DNA of 54,439 nucleotides from Syntrophobacteraceae bacterium (GCA_013314815.1 JABUEY010000008.1:1-54439); one strand, 5' to 3'. Positions 43,391-53,214 are shown, counted from the stretch's first letter. The notes: generated by a model from the sequence alone, not told the origin. Made by a program: numbers and translations.

Positions 43391-44752
43391 ATGGCTGATT
43401 ACAGGATCGTCTTCCGCTGTCAACAGTGCGGATATGTGAGTCCCAAGTGGCTGGGGCGCTGTCCGGAATGTCAGAGCTGGCACAGCCTGGTCGAAGAGAC
43501 GGTGCTCAAGGGTTCCGGCAGGAAAGGGAAGGCGCCTGCCTTGTCTTCAGAGCCGGTTTCCATCGACGACATTGCGGCCGATGCGGCTCCCCGCATACGT
43601 ACTGGATTGAAGGAATGGGACAGGGTACTGGGAGGCGGGCTCACCAAAGGCTCCCTCGTGCTGCTCGCGGGTGATCCCGGCATCGGGAAATCCACCCTCC
43701 TCCTCCAGGCTCTTTCCCGCATGTCCGGTGGGATGCAGGTGCTGTACGTTTCGGGGGAGGAAAGTCTGCAGCAGCTGAAGTCCAGAGCGTTGCGCCTCGG
43801 GATATCGTCTCCGGATCTGCACATTTTTTCCGAAACCTCCCTGGAAGCCGTGATGGATGTGATCGACAGGAGCCAGCCCCGGGTGATCGCCGTTGATTCC
43901 ATCCAGACCATGCACACCCGGTTTGTTGACGTTGCACCGGGTTCCATCAGCCAGGTCCGCGAATGTGCTTCGAGGCTCATGCGTGCGGCCAAGGAAACCG
44001 GGGCAGGCGTATTCATTGTCGGACACGTCACCAAGGAAGGGGCCATTGCGGGCCCGCGCGCACTCGAACACCTGGTGGATACCGTCCTTTACCTGGAAGG
44101 CGACCGGACCCACACCTTCCGCCTGCTTAGAGCAGTCAAGAACCGCTTCGGGTCGACCAACGAGGTCGGAGTATTCGAGATGAAAGAAACCGGCCTCGAG
44201 GAGGTTGCCAATCCGTCGCAGTTCCTTCTTGCCGAGCGTCCCACGGGCGTGTCCGGTTCCGTTGTGACCTGCTCCGTTGAAGGCACCCGGCCTCTGCTCG
44301 TAGAAGTGCAGGCACTGGCAAGCTCGACAGGCTGGACTCAACCCAGGCGCACCAGCATGGGGGTGGACAGCAACCGCCTGTCCTTGCTCCTGGCTGTTCT
44401 CGAAAAGAAGGCGGGATTCAATTTCGCTCAACAGGATGTCTTTGTGAACATAGCGGGGGGAGTCCGCCTGTTTGAGCCCGCGGCCGACCTTGCCATGACG
44501 ACCGCCCTCGTCAGCACCTACCTGGATCGGCCCGTCCCGCTGGACATCGTGGTTTGGGGCGAGGTGGGGTTGGCGGGGGAGGTTCGAGGAGTGGGGCACA
44601 GCGCCACGCGGGCCGCGGAAGCATTCAAACTGGGCTTTAAGAGATGCATTCTGCCTCACAGCAACGTGGACCAGATCCCGCGCGAACCCGGAGTGGAATG
44701 CATGGGGGTCCGTTCCTTGCACGACATGGTGGAAATCCTTTTCCGTGAATAG
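43391..44752 (+). CDS. radA: DNA repair protein RadA/Sms
   Basis: A 453-residue recombination protein. N-terminal zinc finger (CQQCGYVSPKWLGRCPECQSW), RecA-like ATPase with Walker A GDPGIGKST, the RadA-specific KNRFGSTNEVGVF motif and a C-terminal Lon-protease-like domain. It promotes branch migration of recombination intermediates. CGAGGAG precedes the start. Confidence 0.97.
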   Translation: MADYRIVFRCQQCGYVSPKWLGRCPECQSWHSLVEETVLKGSGRKGKAPALSSEPVSIDDIAADAAPRIRTGLKEWDRVLGGGLTKGSLVLLAGDPGIGKSTLLLQALSRMSGGMQVLYVSGEESLQQLKSRALRLGISSPDLHIFSETSLEAVMDVIDRSQPRVIAVDSIQTMHTRFVDVAPGSISQVRECASRLMRAAKETGAGVFIVGHVTKEGAIAGPRALEHLVDTVLYLEGDRTHTFRLLRAVKNRFGSTNEVGVFEMKETGLEEVANPSQFLLAERPTGVSGSVVTCSVEGTRPLLVEVQALASSTGWTQPRRTSMGVDSNRLSLLLAVLEKKAGFNFAQQDVFVNIAGGVRLFEPAADLAMTTALVSTYLDRPVPLDIVVWGEVGLAGEVRGVGHSATRAAEAFKLGFKRCILPHSNVDQIPREPGVECMGVRSLHDMVEILFRE

Positions 44753-44882
44753 GTTTTCGCCTTTCGATGGCCGTTTCCCATGAGGGATGGAATCTTCCGG
44801 AAACTTCCCAATGTTCAGGAGCCCTGGCGTGCCCGGAAAGGGCTGCCGAAAAAACAGACGCAATACCCTGTGAGGCCTGCCC

Positions 44883-45554
44883 ATGAATCTTTCGACGATC
44901 AAGGTATGTATCTTCGATGTGAACGGCGTTCTCATCGATTCCAATCGGGCCAATGCCCGGGCCATGGCCCGGTCTTTCACGGACGATCCCGCCACGCTGC
45001 ACCTCATCGAGGAACTCTATCTCGAACTCACCGGCATCGACCGGGGCAGCAAGATCCGCATTATCCAGGAGCGGGTAATGAGAAGGCCGTTCGAGGGGGG
45101 TGAATTCGAAATGCGCTGGGAGCGGTTCAAGAGACTGTCGCGGGAATCCATGGCCCGGGCTCCTTTGATCCCGGGGTGCACAGAGGTCCTGGCGCGACTC
45201 GGTGAACTGGAAAAGATTCGAGTCGCCCTTTCCAACACTCCTCTCGCCGAACTGCGGGAGACTCTCGCAGCGCGTCGTCTCGATCCTCTTCTCGATATCA
45301 TACGTGGAGGAGGCGACTGGCCCAAGTCCGAGTCGCTGGTGAGACTGCTCACCGAATTCGGATTCGAGGCCGACCGGTGCCTTTTTATGGGAGACGGGAA
45401 AGGGGACCTGGCGGCGGCCGAACATGCCGGTGTGCCGTTTGTCGCGGTGGATGGGGGCACAGGTGAATTCGAGGGTCGGCAGGGATTTCACGGGCCGTTC
45501 CGCAACCTGGCGGACTGGGGTCGTGAGGTGTTGGGAATGGCTTCCGGCCCTTGA
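44883..45554 (+). CDS. HAD-superfamily hydrolase with altered motif I
   Basis: A 223-residue HAD-like protein: motif I FDVNGVLIDS, a helical cap (about 18-85), motif II LSNTPL, motif III Lys in WPKSES and motif IV GDGKGDLAAA. In most HAD phosphatases motif I is DxDx(T/V); here the second Asp, the general acid/base, is Asn. Beta-phosphoglucomutases and phosphatases need this Asp, so activity may be weak or of another type. The substrate is unknown. It probably shares a transcript with radA, 130 bases upstream. Confidence 0.82.
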   Translation: MNLSTIKVCIFDVNGVLIDSNRANARAMARSFTDDPATLHLIEELYLELTGIDRGSKIRIIQERVMRRPFEGGEFEMRWERFKRLSRESMARAPLIPGCTEVLARLGELEKIRVALSNTPLAELRETLAARRLDPLLDIIRGGGDWPKSESLVRLLTEFGFEADRCLFMGDGKGDLAAAEHAGVPFVAVDGGTGEFEGRQGFHGPFRNLADWGREVLGMASGP

Positions 45555-45602
45555 AGAGGATGCCGGTTGTTCGGGCGGATCCTGTCTTGACCGGGTCTCA
45601 TC

Positions 45603-45626
45603 AATCCCGGGCGGCAGACCGGGATT
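45603..45626. terminator. Hairpin between convergent HAD gene and mtnA
   Basis: AATCCCGG (45603-45610) and CCGGGATT (45619-45626) form a perfect 8-bp stem with an eight-base loop immediately after the mtnA stop. No T run, so it is a weak or Rho-aided terminator. Confidence 0.4.
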
Positions 45627-45627
45627 C

Positions 45628-46680
45628 CTAGAGTTCCATGGCCTTCCTGACGGCCTTGCCGAAGGGTTTTTTCAGAATGCCCACTTCGGTGATAATGCCC
45701 GTTATATAACGATGAGGTGTGACGTCGAAAGCGGGGTTCAGAGCCGGAACGTCCGCGGGGGTCACAGGTCGTCCGTGGAAGTGGGTCACCTCCTTCGGGT
45801 CTCGCTGTTCGATGGGAATTCCGTCGCCGTCGGGGAGAGTGGGATCGATGGTAGACCTCGGAGCGGCGACATAGAACGGTATATCGTGTGTCCTGGCCAG
45901 GACGGCCACGGTGTAGGTTCCGATCTTGTTGGCTGTGTCCCCGTTGGCGGCGATGCGGTCAGCACCGACGACCACCACGTCGATCGCACCCTGTTTCATG
46001 AGGCTTCCCACCGAATTGTCCGTAATGACAGTAACGGGGATGCCGGCCTGCGCCAGTTCATAAGCTGTGAGCCTCGCTCCCTGCAGAAAGGGGCGGGTTT
46101 CGCAGGCGTAGACCTGAACCGAGGGGTCCGCGGCGAAGGCGGCACGGATGACTCCCACCGCGGTACCATAGTCGCCGGTGGCGAGAGCCCCCGCGTTGCA
46201 GTACGTGAGCACGCGGGCACCGCATGGAATGACTTCCTTCCCGTGATTCCCGATGGCCACGTTGGCCGCGACGTCCTCGGCAAGAATCTCGTCAACCCTC
46301 CTGCGGATCAGTTCGATGAGTTCCGGAACATCGGCTCCCGGGTTTTCCACCACCACGGAATATACCTTCTCGACAGCCCAGCCCAGGTTGTTACCTGTGG
46401 GTCTCGCCGTCCTCACCTGGCGGCACAGGCGGACAAACTTGCGCTTGAAAGTCTGCGTGTCAGCAGCCTTCATGGAGGAGGCGCCAAGAGACAGGGCCAT
46501 GGCACCGGCGATCCCCACCGCGGGAGCACCTCGGATGGCCATATTTTTGATGGCCGTCACCACCTGCCGAGGACTCGTGCATCGAAGGGTCTTTTCCTTG
46601 TGCGGCAGCACTCGCTGGTCGACAATGGCGACCGCGTCTCCGTCCCAGTAGATAGGAGGTAACCATCTCTGTTCCGACAT
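45628..46680 (-). CDS. mtnA: S-methyl-5-thioribose-1-phosphate isomerase
   Basis: A 350-residue aldose-ketose isomerase of the eIF2B-alpha/MtnA family, used to salvage methylthioadenosine-derived sulfur. Seen: MAIRGAPAVGIAGA (RGAPA motif), the catalytic Cys in YCNAGALATGDYGTA, and the catalytic Asp in GADRIAANGDTANKIGT. No other methionine-salvage gene is adjacent. It is downstream of gatB in the same direction (57-base gap), an arrangement without obvious functional meaning. Confidence 0.94.
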   Translation of the reverse strand: MSEQRWLPPIYWDGDAVAIVDQRVLPHKEKTLRCTSPRQVVTAIKNMAIRGAPAVGIAGAMALSLGASSMKAADTQTFKRKFVRLCRQVRTARPTGNNLGWAVEKVYSVVVENPGADVPELIELIRRRVDEILAEDVAANVAIGNHGKEVIPCGARVLTYCNAGALATGDYGTAVGVIRAAFAADPSVQVYACETRPFLQGARLTAYELAQAGIPVTVITDNSVGSLMKQGAIDVVVVGADRIAANGDTANKIGTYTVAVLARTHDIPFYVAAPRSTIDPTLPDGDGIPIEQRDPKEVTHFHGRPVTPADVPALNPAFDVTPHRYITGIITEVGILKKPFGKAVRKAMEL

Positions 46681-46737
46681 ATGCGTGTGACTCCTTGCAA
46701 TAACTCGATTTTGCAGAATCGGTCCGGGTCTTCGAGT

Positions 46738-48165
46738 CTATTCCAGTTTCTTTCGCAGGGCTTCGTTGACCAGCCCGGGGTTGGCTTTGCCCTTCGACTT
46801 ACGCATGACCTGGCCGACAAAGAACCCGAACAGTTTTTCCCTGCCGCCCCTGTAGAGTTCGACCTCTTTCGGGTTTTCAGCCAGCACCTCATCGATGATC
46901 GCCTCGATGGTTCCCTCGTCCCTGACCTGGGTGAGCCCTTTCGCCTCGACGATCTCCCTGGCTCCTCGACCCGTGGCGTACATCTCCTCGAACACCGCCT
47001 TGGCGATTTTCCCGCTCACAACCCCGGTGTCCAGGAGGTGCAAAAGCTCGACCATGCTCCCGGGAGCAACAGGGCACCGCTCGATCTCGCCGTCGTTGCG
47101 GTTCAGTTCCCGGAGCAGTTCCGACATGATCCAGTTGCTCACGATTTTGGGCTGGGGAAACGCCTGCACAACAGTCTCGAAATAGTTGGCAAGCGCCTTG
47201 GATGATGTAAGCACCTGGGCGTCATAGGCTGGAAGCCCGTAGTCCTTCAGAAAACGTTCTCTTCTGGCCTCGGGAAGTTCGGGAAGCGAGGCGCGCACCT
47301 CGTCGATCCATGCCTGATCCACCTCGACGGGCACCAGGTCCGGGTCCGGAAAATAGCGGTAATCGTGAGCTTCTTCCTTGCCCCGCATGCTGAGCGTCAC
47401 ACTGCGGCCGGTATCCCAGAGTCGGGTTTCCTGCACTACGGGTTCATTTGTTTCGAGGAGTGCCCTCTGCCTCCTGATCTCAAAATCAAGCGCCTTCTGA
47501 ACGTTCTTGAAAGAATTCATGTTCTTCAGTTCTGTTTTGACTCCGAGACCGCTGGTGCCGGCGGGACGCAGGGATATGTTGGCGTCGCACCTGAGGCTCC
47601 CTTCTTCCATGTTGCCGTCACAAATATCCAGGTAGCGCAGTATTTCACGGAGTGCTCTCAGAAACGTGGCGGCGTCTTCTGAGGAATGCAGGTCGGGTTC
47701 GGTCACGATCTCCATGAGGGGAACACCGGTGCGGTTAAAATCGACATAGCTCGTGGACCGATGCTCGTCGTGAATCAGTTTGCCCGCGTCTTCTTCCACG
47801 TGAATCCGGTGAATGCGGATTCGTTTGGTCCCCTTTTCCGTTTCGATGTCCACCCAGCCGTTCCGGGCGAGAGGAAGTTCGTACTGGGAAATCTGGTAAC
47901 CTTTGGGCAGGTCCGGATAAAAGTAATTCTTGCGCGCGAATTCACTGCGGGGAGCAATGGTACAGTGGGTGGCCAGGGCCATTTTCATGGTGAATTCCAC
48001 GACGCTGCGGTTGAGCACCGGAAGGACGCCGGGCATTCCGAGGCACACGGGGCAGGTGTGAGTGTTGGGTCCGGCACCGAAGGTCGTGGAACACCCGCAG
48101 AAAATCTTGCTCCTGGTGAGGAGTTGAGCATGAATCTCCAGGCCGATGACGGGTTCGTATTCCAT
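46738..48165 (-). CDS. gatB: Aspartyl/glutamyl-tRNA amidotransferase subunit B
   Basis: A 475-residue kinase/transamidase subunit that converts Glu-tRNA(Gln) or Asp-tRNA(Asn) into the amidated form. Seen: [20 protein letters not shown] and [15 protein letters not shown] (zinc-site Cys), [28 protein letters not shown], and the C-terminal YqeY-like domain ending [14 protein letters not shown]. gatA and gatC are not in the window. Confidence 0.97.
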   Translation of the reverse strand: MEYEPVIGLEIHAQLLTRSKIFCGCSTTFGAGPNTHTCPVCLGMPGVLPVLNRSVVEFTMKMALATHCTIAPRSEFARKNYFYPDLPKGYQISQYELPLARNGWVDIETEKGTKRIRIHRIHVEEDAGKLIHDEHRSTSYVDFNRTGVPLMEIVTEPDLHSSEDAATFLRALREILRYLDICDGNMEEGSLRCDANISLRPAGTSGLGVKTELKNMNSFKNVQKALDFEIRRQRALLETNEPVVQETRLWDTGRSVTLSMRGKEEAHDYRYFPDPDLVPVEVDQAWIDEVRASLPELPEARRERFLKDYGLPAYDAQVLTSSKALANYFETVVQAFPQPKIVSNWIMSELLRELNRNDGEIERCPVAPGSMVELLHLLDTGVVSGKIAKAVFEEMYATGRGAREIVEAKGLTQVRDEGTIEAIIDEVLAENPKEVELYRGGREKLFGFFVGQVMRKSKGKANPGLVNEALRKKLE

Positions 48166-48318
48166 AAGTTCGACTCCCTGTTATCCATGATGATGCTGTT
48201 CGAATGGATGTTTACCACATCATGACCGAGATACCCATTGATTTTTCAGCCGATGGTGCCAAAGAGGGTTGTAGGGAAAAGGTAGGAGGGGATGAAGAAT
48301 GAGCCGATGAAAAAAGGG

Positions 48319-48357
48319 TTGAAATGAAGAGGATGTTGCATTTATAGTGTGCAACAT
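48319..48357 (+). promoter_or_regulatory. Promoter of sucCD with an 8-bp inverted repeat over the -10 box
   Basis: TTGAAA (48319-48324), an 18-base spacer and TATAGT (48343-48348). A perfect inverted repeat, ATGTTGCA (48333-48340) and TGCAACAT (48350-48357), brackets the -10 box and looks like a repressor operator. The leader to sucC is about 220 bases. A second possible promoter is TTGACA at 48446 with a poor TAGGAA 17 bases later. Confidence 0.5.
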
Positions 48358-48576
48358 TTCTCAAGATGTCGCTGGTTTCATGATACAGAGGGGAAGCGCG
48401 CCGGGTGAAGTGTTTCCGGTTTGTTCAAAACGTTACAAACAACGTTTGACATTGTGAGATCTTTCATCTAGGAATAGTGGTGTTCCGGAGAAGCAAGTGA
48501 TTTTTAGGATGAGGGCTCTCGTTGGTGAGTCAAGTTCTGCACAGGTGGAGTTGTTTCGGGGATAGCGAGGAGAAAA

Positions 48577-49743
48577 ATGAAAATTCACGAGTTTCAAGCG
48601 AAAGAGTTGTTCAAGAAGTACGGAGTCCCTATTCCTCGTGGGAAAGCGGCTTTCAGCGTTGACGAAGCAAAGGCCATTGCCGCCGAATTGGGAGTATTTC
48701 CGGTAGTGGTAAAAGCCCAGATCCACGCGGGTGGGCGCGGCAAGGGAGGCGGGGTCAAGCTGGCCAAGAATGCGGCCGAGGTAGACCAGTACGCATCGAG
48801 TATTCTGGGCATGACCCTGGTGACCCATCAGACGGGTCCCGAGGGGAGGCTGGTCAAGAAGCTCCTGGTTGAAGAAGGGCTGCCCATTGAAAAAGAACTC
48901 TATTTGAGTATGCTCCCGGACCGTGCCACGGCCACCATTATCGTAATGGGAAGCGAAGCCGGCGGTATGGATATCGAGGAAGTAGCGGCCAAGACACCGG
49001 AGAAGATCATCAAGGTCAACGTGGATCCGCTGCTGGGATTCCAGGGCTATCAGGCCCGCGAGATGGCCTACGGGCTGAACATGGAACCGGAAGTGGTGAA
49101 GCAGTTCATCCCGATGCTGAACAAGCTCTTCAAGCTGTTCGTAGAATATGACTGCTCCCTTCTGGAAATCAACCCTCTGGTCATTACCTCGGACAAGCGA
49201 GTCATCGCCCTGGACGCCAAGGTGAATTTCGACGACAATGCGCTGTTCCGCCACAAAGACATCCAGGAATATCGCGACCTGGATGAGGAAGATCCTTTCG
49301 AGGTGGAGGCATCCAAGTACGATCTCAACTACATCAAGATGCCCGGCGGAAGCGTTGGGAACATGGTGAACGGTGCCGGTCTGGCCATGGCCACGATGGA
49401 TATCATTCAGCAGGCAGGAGCTTCCCCCGCCAACTTCCTGGACGTGGGCGGCGGCGCCAATGCGCAGCAGGTGGAAAACGGATTCCGGATCATCTTGAGC
49501 GACCCGGCCGTGAAGGGTGTGTTCATCAATATCTTCGGCGGTATCCTCCGTTGCGATATTCTGGCCGAGGGTGTTGTCGAAGCGGCCAAGAAAGTGGACG
49601 TTAAGGTCCCCGTCGTGATCCGCATGGAAGGGACGAACGTGGACAAGGGTCGACAAATCCTTGAGGCATCCGGGCTTAACCTGATTACGGCAAAAGACCT
49701 TACAGATGCCGCCCAAAAAGTCGCTGCAATTGTAAAAGGATAG
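48577..49743 (+). CDS. sucC: Succinyl-CoA synthetase beta subunit
   Basis: A 388-residue ATP-grasp subunit that interconverts succinyl-CoA and succinate with ATP or GTP formation. Seen: [43 protein letters not shown] and the C-terminal [18 protein letters not shown] and [21 protein letters not shown] precedes the start. Operon with sucD, 12 bases apart. Part of the TCA cycle or propionate route. Confidence 0.97.
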   Translation: MKIHEFQAKELFKKYGVPIPRGKAAFSVDEAKAIAAELGVFPVVVKAQIHAGGRGKGGGVKLAKNAAEVDQYASSILGMTLVTHQTGPEGRLVKKLLVEEGLPIEKELYLSMLPDRATATIIVMGSEAGGMDIEEVAAKTPEKIIKVNVDPLLGFQGYQAREMAYGLNMEPEVVKQFIPMLNKLFKLFVEYDCSLLEINPLVITSDKRVIALDAKVNFDDNALFRHKDIQEYRDLDEEDPFEVEASKYDLNYIKMPGGSVGNMVNGAGLAMATMDIIQQAGASPANFLDVGGGANAQQVENGFRIILSDPAVKGVFINIFGGILRCDILAEGVVEAAKKVDVKVPVVIRMEGTNVDKGRQILEASGLNLITAKDLTDAAQKVAAIVKG

Positions 49744-49755
49744 AAGGGGGAAATC

Positions 49756-50631
49756 ATGAGCATTTGGGTGGATCGAAACACGAGATTATTGGTTCAGGGC
49801 ATCACGGGCCGTGAAGGCCAGTTTCATACCCTCGCGTGCAAGGCGTACGGCACGAACGTGGTCGCGGGTGTCACACCGGGTAAAGGCGGACAGTCTGTTG
49901 AAGGCATTCCCGTTTTCAATACGGTTTACAAGGCCGTCAAGGAAACAGGCGCCAATGCCGCAATGGTTTTCGTTCCTCCGCCTTTCTGCGCGGATGCCAT
50001 CCTGGAAGCCATCGACGCCGGAGTCGCCATCATTGTTGCCATTACCGAGGGTATTCCCGTATTGGATATGATGAAGGTGAAGACTTATCTGCGCACCAGC
50101 AAGAGCCGCCTGATCGGCCCCAACTGCCCGGGCATTATTACTCCCGGCCAGTGCAAGATAGGCATTCAGCCAGGCCCCATTCACAAGCCGGGCTCCGTCG
50201 GCGTTGTATCCCGCTCCGGGACTCTCACCTACGAAGTCGTTCATCAGTTGACGGGTGTGGGAATCGGCCAGAGCACCTGCGTGGGAATCGGTGGCGACCC
50301 TGTGAACGGCACGAATTTCATCGATTGCCTCTCGGCTTTCCAGGCTGACCCTGAAACGAAAGCCATCATTATGGTAGGTGAAATCGGTGGTTCCGCAGAA
50401 GAAGATGCCGCGGACTTCGTCAAGAAGAATGTCACGAAGCCCGTAATCGGATTCATCGCGGGTCTTACCGCACCTCCAGGACGCCGAATGGGTCATGCGG
50501 GAGCCATCATCAGCGGATCGAGCGGAACGGCTCAAGGCAAGATCAAGGCAATGCGTGAAGCCGGTATCACGGTTGTGGAGAACCTGGGAGAACTGGGCAA
50601 GATAGCCAAGGCGACCTTTAAGGATGTCTAA
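49756..50631 (+). CDS. sucD: Succinyl-CoA synthetase alpha subunit
   Basis: A 291-residue CoA-binding subunit. Seen: [49 protein letters not shown], and the phosphohistidine site [21 protein letters not shown] in short form (GHAGAI). It works with the sucC product. Its last four bases overlap the convergent ModE-type gene. Confidence 0.97.
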   Translation: MSIWVDRNTRLLVQGITGREGQFHTLACKAYGTNVVAGVTPGKGGQSVEGIPVFNTVYKAVKETGANAAMVFVPPPFCADAILEAIDAGVAIIVAITEGIPVLDMMKVKTYLRTSKSRLIGPNCPGIITPGQCKIGIQPGPIHKPGSVGVVSRSGTLTYEVVHQLTGVGIGQSTCVGIGGDPVNGTNFIDCLSAFQADPETKAIIMVGEIGGSAEEDAADFVKKNVTKPVIGFIAGLTAPPGRRMGHAGAIISGSSGTAQGKIKAMREAGITVVENLGELGKIAKATFKDV

Positions 50632-50996
50632 TCCTCGAGTTCTTCTTGAAACAGATCCCTGAAAAGGGTATCAGCCGCTGTTTCGGTCAAAGTCTGCAGA
50701 TGCCGAAATCGTTCCACGAGAGCCTCACCCAGGGGGGTGAGTTCCGACCCACCCCCCTGTACTCCCCCTGTTTTCTTATAGAGAAGGGGCCTTCCGAGCC
50801 GTTCTTCCGTGGCCTTGATCTTTCCCCAAACGGCCCGGTAACTCATGTGCAGTTCCCTGGACGCTGCCAGGATCGACCCGTGTTCCGCCACCGCGCTGAG
50901 GATGCGCAGTCGCCCCGCCCCAAACACGACTTTTCCGTTTTCGTCTGCTATCCAGATTTTTGAACGCAGTACAAACTTCCCCGCTTGAGTGCCCAC
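50628..50996 (-). CDS. ModE-type winged-helix DNA-binding protein (HTH domain only)
   Basis: A 122-residue protein of the LysR-like N-terminal ModE domain family: [40 protein letters not shown] in short motifs ([20 protein letters not shown]), then [17 protein letters not shown]. The molybdate-binding TOBE domains of full ModE are absent. I chose the GTG at 50996 because AGGAGG lies nine bases before it; 30 further upstream codons are not family-like. Divergent from moeA, so it may regulate molybdenum cofactor genes. Confidence 0.85.
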   Translation of the reverse strand: MGTQAGKFVLRSKIWIADENGKVVFGAGRLRILSAVAEHGSILAASRELHMSYRAVWGKIKATEERLGRPLLYKKTGGVQGGGSELTPLGEALVERFRHLQTLTETAADTLFRDLFQEELED

Positions 50997-51059
50997 CTGT
51001 CGATATCCTCCTGGAGATGAACCTTGCTTTTTAAAAGCCGTTGTACACAGACGTTTTCT

Positions 51060-51065
51060 TATACT
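51060..51065 (+). promoter_or_regulatory. -10 box upstream of moeA
   Basis: TATACT in the 185-base gap between the divergent ModE-type and moeA genes; no convincing -35 hexamer 16-18 bases upstream, which would fit an activator-dependent promoter. Confidence 0.35.
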
Positions 51066-51123
51066 AGAGATCAAACGGAAACTCACTCTTTTCTCTCTCT
51101 GGATTTTAAGAGGAGGATGGGCT

Positions 51124-51153
51124 ATGAAAGGAATGACCGTTCCCTTGAATTGA
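51124..51153 (+). CDS. Possible nine-codon leader ORF before moeA
   Basis: ATG at 51124 follows an excellent GAGGAGG (51109-51115) and encodes MKGMTVPLN before a TGA. It is the best ribosome site in the gap, far better than that of moeA itself, so it may be a leader peptide coupled to moeA translation. It could also be chance. Confidence 0.3.
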   Translation: MKGMTVPLN

Positions 51154-51181
51154 ACTCCAAATGTTTCTGCAGGATTTATCC

Positions 51182-52453
51182 ATGGCCGAATTTCTCAGAG
51201 TCAGGACAGCGGAAGAAGTGTTTTCCATCATCAGGCAGATCCAACCTTTGTCCTGGGAGGAAGTGCAACTGGATGAGGCGGCCGGCCGGGTCCTGGCGGA
51301 ATCTTTCACTGCGCCCGAGGCCGTTCCGCACTTTGCGCGGGCAACCATGGACGGTTATGCCGTCAGGGCACGGGACACCTTCGGCGCATCGGAAACACTG
51401 CCCGCGCTCCTCCTTGTCGCCGGTGAGGTGTACATGGGGCGGCCCGCAGGGCTCTCAGTGGATCGGGGAAAGGCCGTGGCCGTACCCACGGGAGGCATGC
51501 TCCCCGTCGGAGCCGACGCCGTGGTCATGGTCGAGCATGTTGTCGCGCTGGATGAAACGACCATCGAGGTGGTAAAACCCGTGGCACCGGGAGAGAACGT
51601 GCTTTGGGAAGGTGAAGACATATCGCTCGGCCAGGTATTGTTTCCTTCGGGGTGGATTCTGCGCCCCCAGGACTTGGGAGGCTTGGCGGCACTGGGGGTG
51701 GAAACGGTCAAAGTGTATCGGCGCCCTCGCGTGGCGATCCTGTCCACAGGCGATGAGGTCGTGCCGATTTCGACCAAACCTGTGCCTCCTGGAAAAATAA
51801 GGGACATCAACAGCACGAGCCTCGTGTCCCTGGTCGTCGAGGAAGGAGCCCGGGTGGGGTACAGAGCGGTGCTTACCGACAGCCTCGATGTGCTCTCTTC
51901 CGTCTGCCGCAAGATACTCTTTGAACACGACATGCTGATCCTGTCCGGCGGCAGTTCCGTCGGGGCCAAAGATTTGACCATCGAGGTTCTGAACTGCCTG
52001 CCCGAGGCCGAGCTGCTGGTCCATGGAGTGGCGGTCCGGCCGGGCAAACCCACCATTCTCGGGCGAACCGGAGGAAAGATTTTCTGGGGGCTGCCCGGGC
52101 AGCCGGTATCCGCCATGATGATCTGCAGCGCTTTTGTCCTGCCTTCTTTGCGCCGACTGCAGGGAATATCTCCTGAAGAAATCAGCGGAGGAGACGGCAA
52201 TACCCGCACTGCAGTGCTGAGCTGCCGGCTTCCTTCGGTCCACGGGCGCGCCGATTACGTACCGGTTGTGCTTTCCATGTCCGAAGGCCTTCCGACCGCC
52301 ACTCCCGTTTTCGGGAAATCGGCCATGATCAGTACTCTCGTGCAGGCCGACGGCTATGTAGTCGTTCCCCAGCACGTGGAAGGATTCGACAGGGATGCCT
52401 CGGTCACGGTGCATCTCTTTTCGGGCCGGCACACATCGCGGGCGAGGCGGTGA
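51182..52453 (+). CDS. moeA: Molybdopterin molybdenumtransferase
   Basis: A 423-residue enzyme that inserts molybdate into adenylylated molybdopterin. Seen: FARATMDGYAVRA, PTGGMLPVGADAVVMVEH, the MoCF domain with LSTGDEVV, GKIRDINSTSL and LSGGSSVGAKDLT, and a C-terminal MoeA domain IV. The start could be 51161 (seven residues more); 51182 better fits the family N-terminus. It supplies cofactor for enzymes such as the molybdopterin oxidoreductase at 1721. Confidence 0.94.
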   Translation: MAEFLRVRTAEEVFSIIRQIQPLSWEEVQLDEAAGRVLAESFTAPEAVPHFARATMDGYAVRARDTFGASETLPALLLVAGEVYMGRPAGLSVDRGKAVAVPTGGMLPVGADAVVMVEHVVALDETTIEVVKPVAPGENVLWEGEDISLGQVLFPSGWILRPQDLGGLAALGVETVKVYRRPRVAILSTGDEVVPISTKPVPPGKIRDINSTSLVSLVVEEGARVGYRAVLTDSLDVLSSVCRKILFEHDMLILSGGSSVGAKDLTIEVLNCLPEAELLVHGVAVRPGKPTILGRTGGKIFWGLPGQPVSAMMICSAFVLPSLRRLQGISPEEISGGDGNTRTAVLSCRLPSVHGRADYVPVVLSMSEGLPTATPVFGKSAMISTLVQADGYVVVPQHVEGFDRDASVTVHLFSGRHTSRARR

Positions 52454-52508
52454 CATTCGGGCACCGCCTGGCTTCCCCGGCGGATACGACGGAACGAACG
52501 GTCCGGCA

Positions 52509-53129
52509 TCAGAATTGCGCAATGTTCGAACACGGGGGAGGGATGGATTCGACGTCCTCGACATCCAGTTCCACGCTGACAGCCTGCTGAATGGTGTTCA
52601 CACTGACCACAAGCCTTCCTTTTCTGGGATACTGGCGGATCAGTATGCCGGTGCAGCCGTCCAGCGGTCCGTGGATGACCCTTACCCAGTCGCCTTCTCT
52701 GAGGAAGGAATGAGGGTTGAGCGGCAGCCGGGAGTCCAGCAGGGTCTTGAGGTTTTCAATCTGAAAGGAAGGGATCGGAAGCGGGCCTTCGGAGTTCCTG
52801 ATGAGGGTGAGGGCCCCGGGGGTCTTCAAAACATTCACGCTGGTGTAATTGTCGAGAACGGCATGGACAAAAACGTAGCCGGGAAACAGCGGCAGATGGA
52901 TCTTCTTCCTCCGGTCCTGCCTCTTGCTCCAGGATTCCACCAGGGGCAGAAAGCAGGTAACGGATTTCATTTCGAGCCTTTTTGCGACTTCCTTCTCGTG
53001 TTTGACCTGAACGTAGAGCGCGAACCAGGATTCCTGCGGACCTGTGAGCCTGGGGAAAAACACCGGGCCGCGCACGATCGGCAGCGAGGGGACTCGGTAG
53101 ATATCCCTGGCACGGTTTAAGGTCTTCAT
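52509..53129 (-). CDS. NusG paralogue (RfaH/UpxY/LoaP-type antiterminator)
   Basis: A 206-residue NusG-family transcription factor. NGN domain: ESWFALYVQVKHEKEVAKRL, FLPLVESWSKR and LPLFPGYVFVHAVLD; then a C-terminal KOW domain (FLREGDWVRVIHGPLDGCTGILIRQ). The extra N-terminal 35 residues and divergent sequence mark it as a specialised paralogue rather than housekeeping NusG. Such proteins bind RNA polymerase at leader elements of polysaccharide or antibiotic operons and prevent early termination. No such operon follows; it must act elsewhere. A c-di-GMP riboswitch and a 400-base leader precede it. Start ATG 53129 after GGGAGG. Confidence 0.85.
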   Translation of the reverse strand: MKTLNRARDIYRVPSLPIVRGPVFFPRLTGPQESWFALYVQVKHEKEVAKRLEMKSVTCFLPLVESWSKRQDRRKKIHLPLFPGYVFVHAVLDNYTSVNVLKTPGALTLIRNSEGPLPIPSFQIENLKTLLDSRLPLNPHSFLREGDWVRVIHGPLDGCTGILIRQYPRKGRLVVSVNTIQQAVSVELDVEDVESIPPPCSNIAQF

Positions 53130-53183
53130 TCTCGTTCTTGCCTCCCAATTTCGACTCGACACAGAAACGGCAAGCCGGTTTTG

Positions 53184-53214
53184 TCACACTGCACAGCGTC
53201 CCAGTGCAGTGTGA
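53184..53214 (-). promoter_or_regulatory. Leader hairpin upstream of the NusG paralogue
   Basis: Perfect 11-bp inverted repeat (TCACACTGCAC at 53184-53194, GTGCAGTGTGA at 53204-53214) with a nine-base loop, 55 bases before the gene on its leader. No T run follows. It could be an operator, a pause/antitermination hairpin or a block to translation. Confidence 0.5.
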
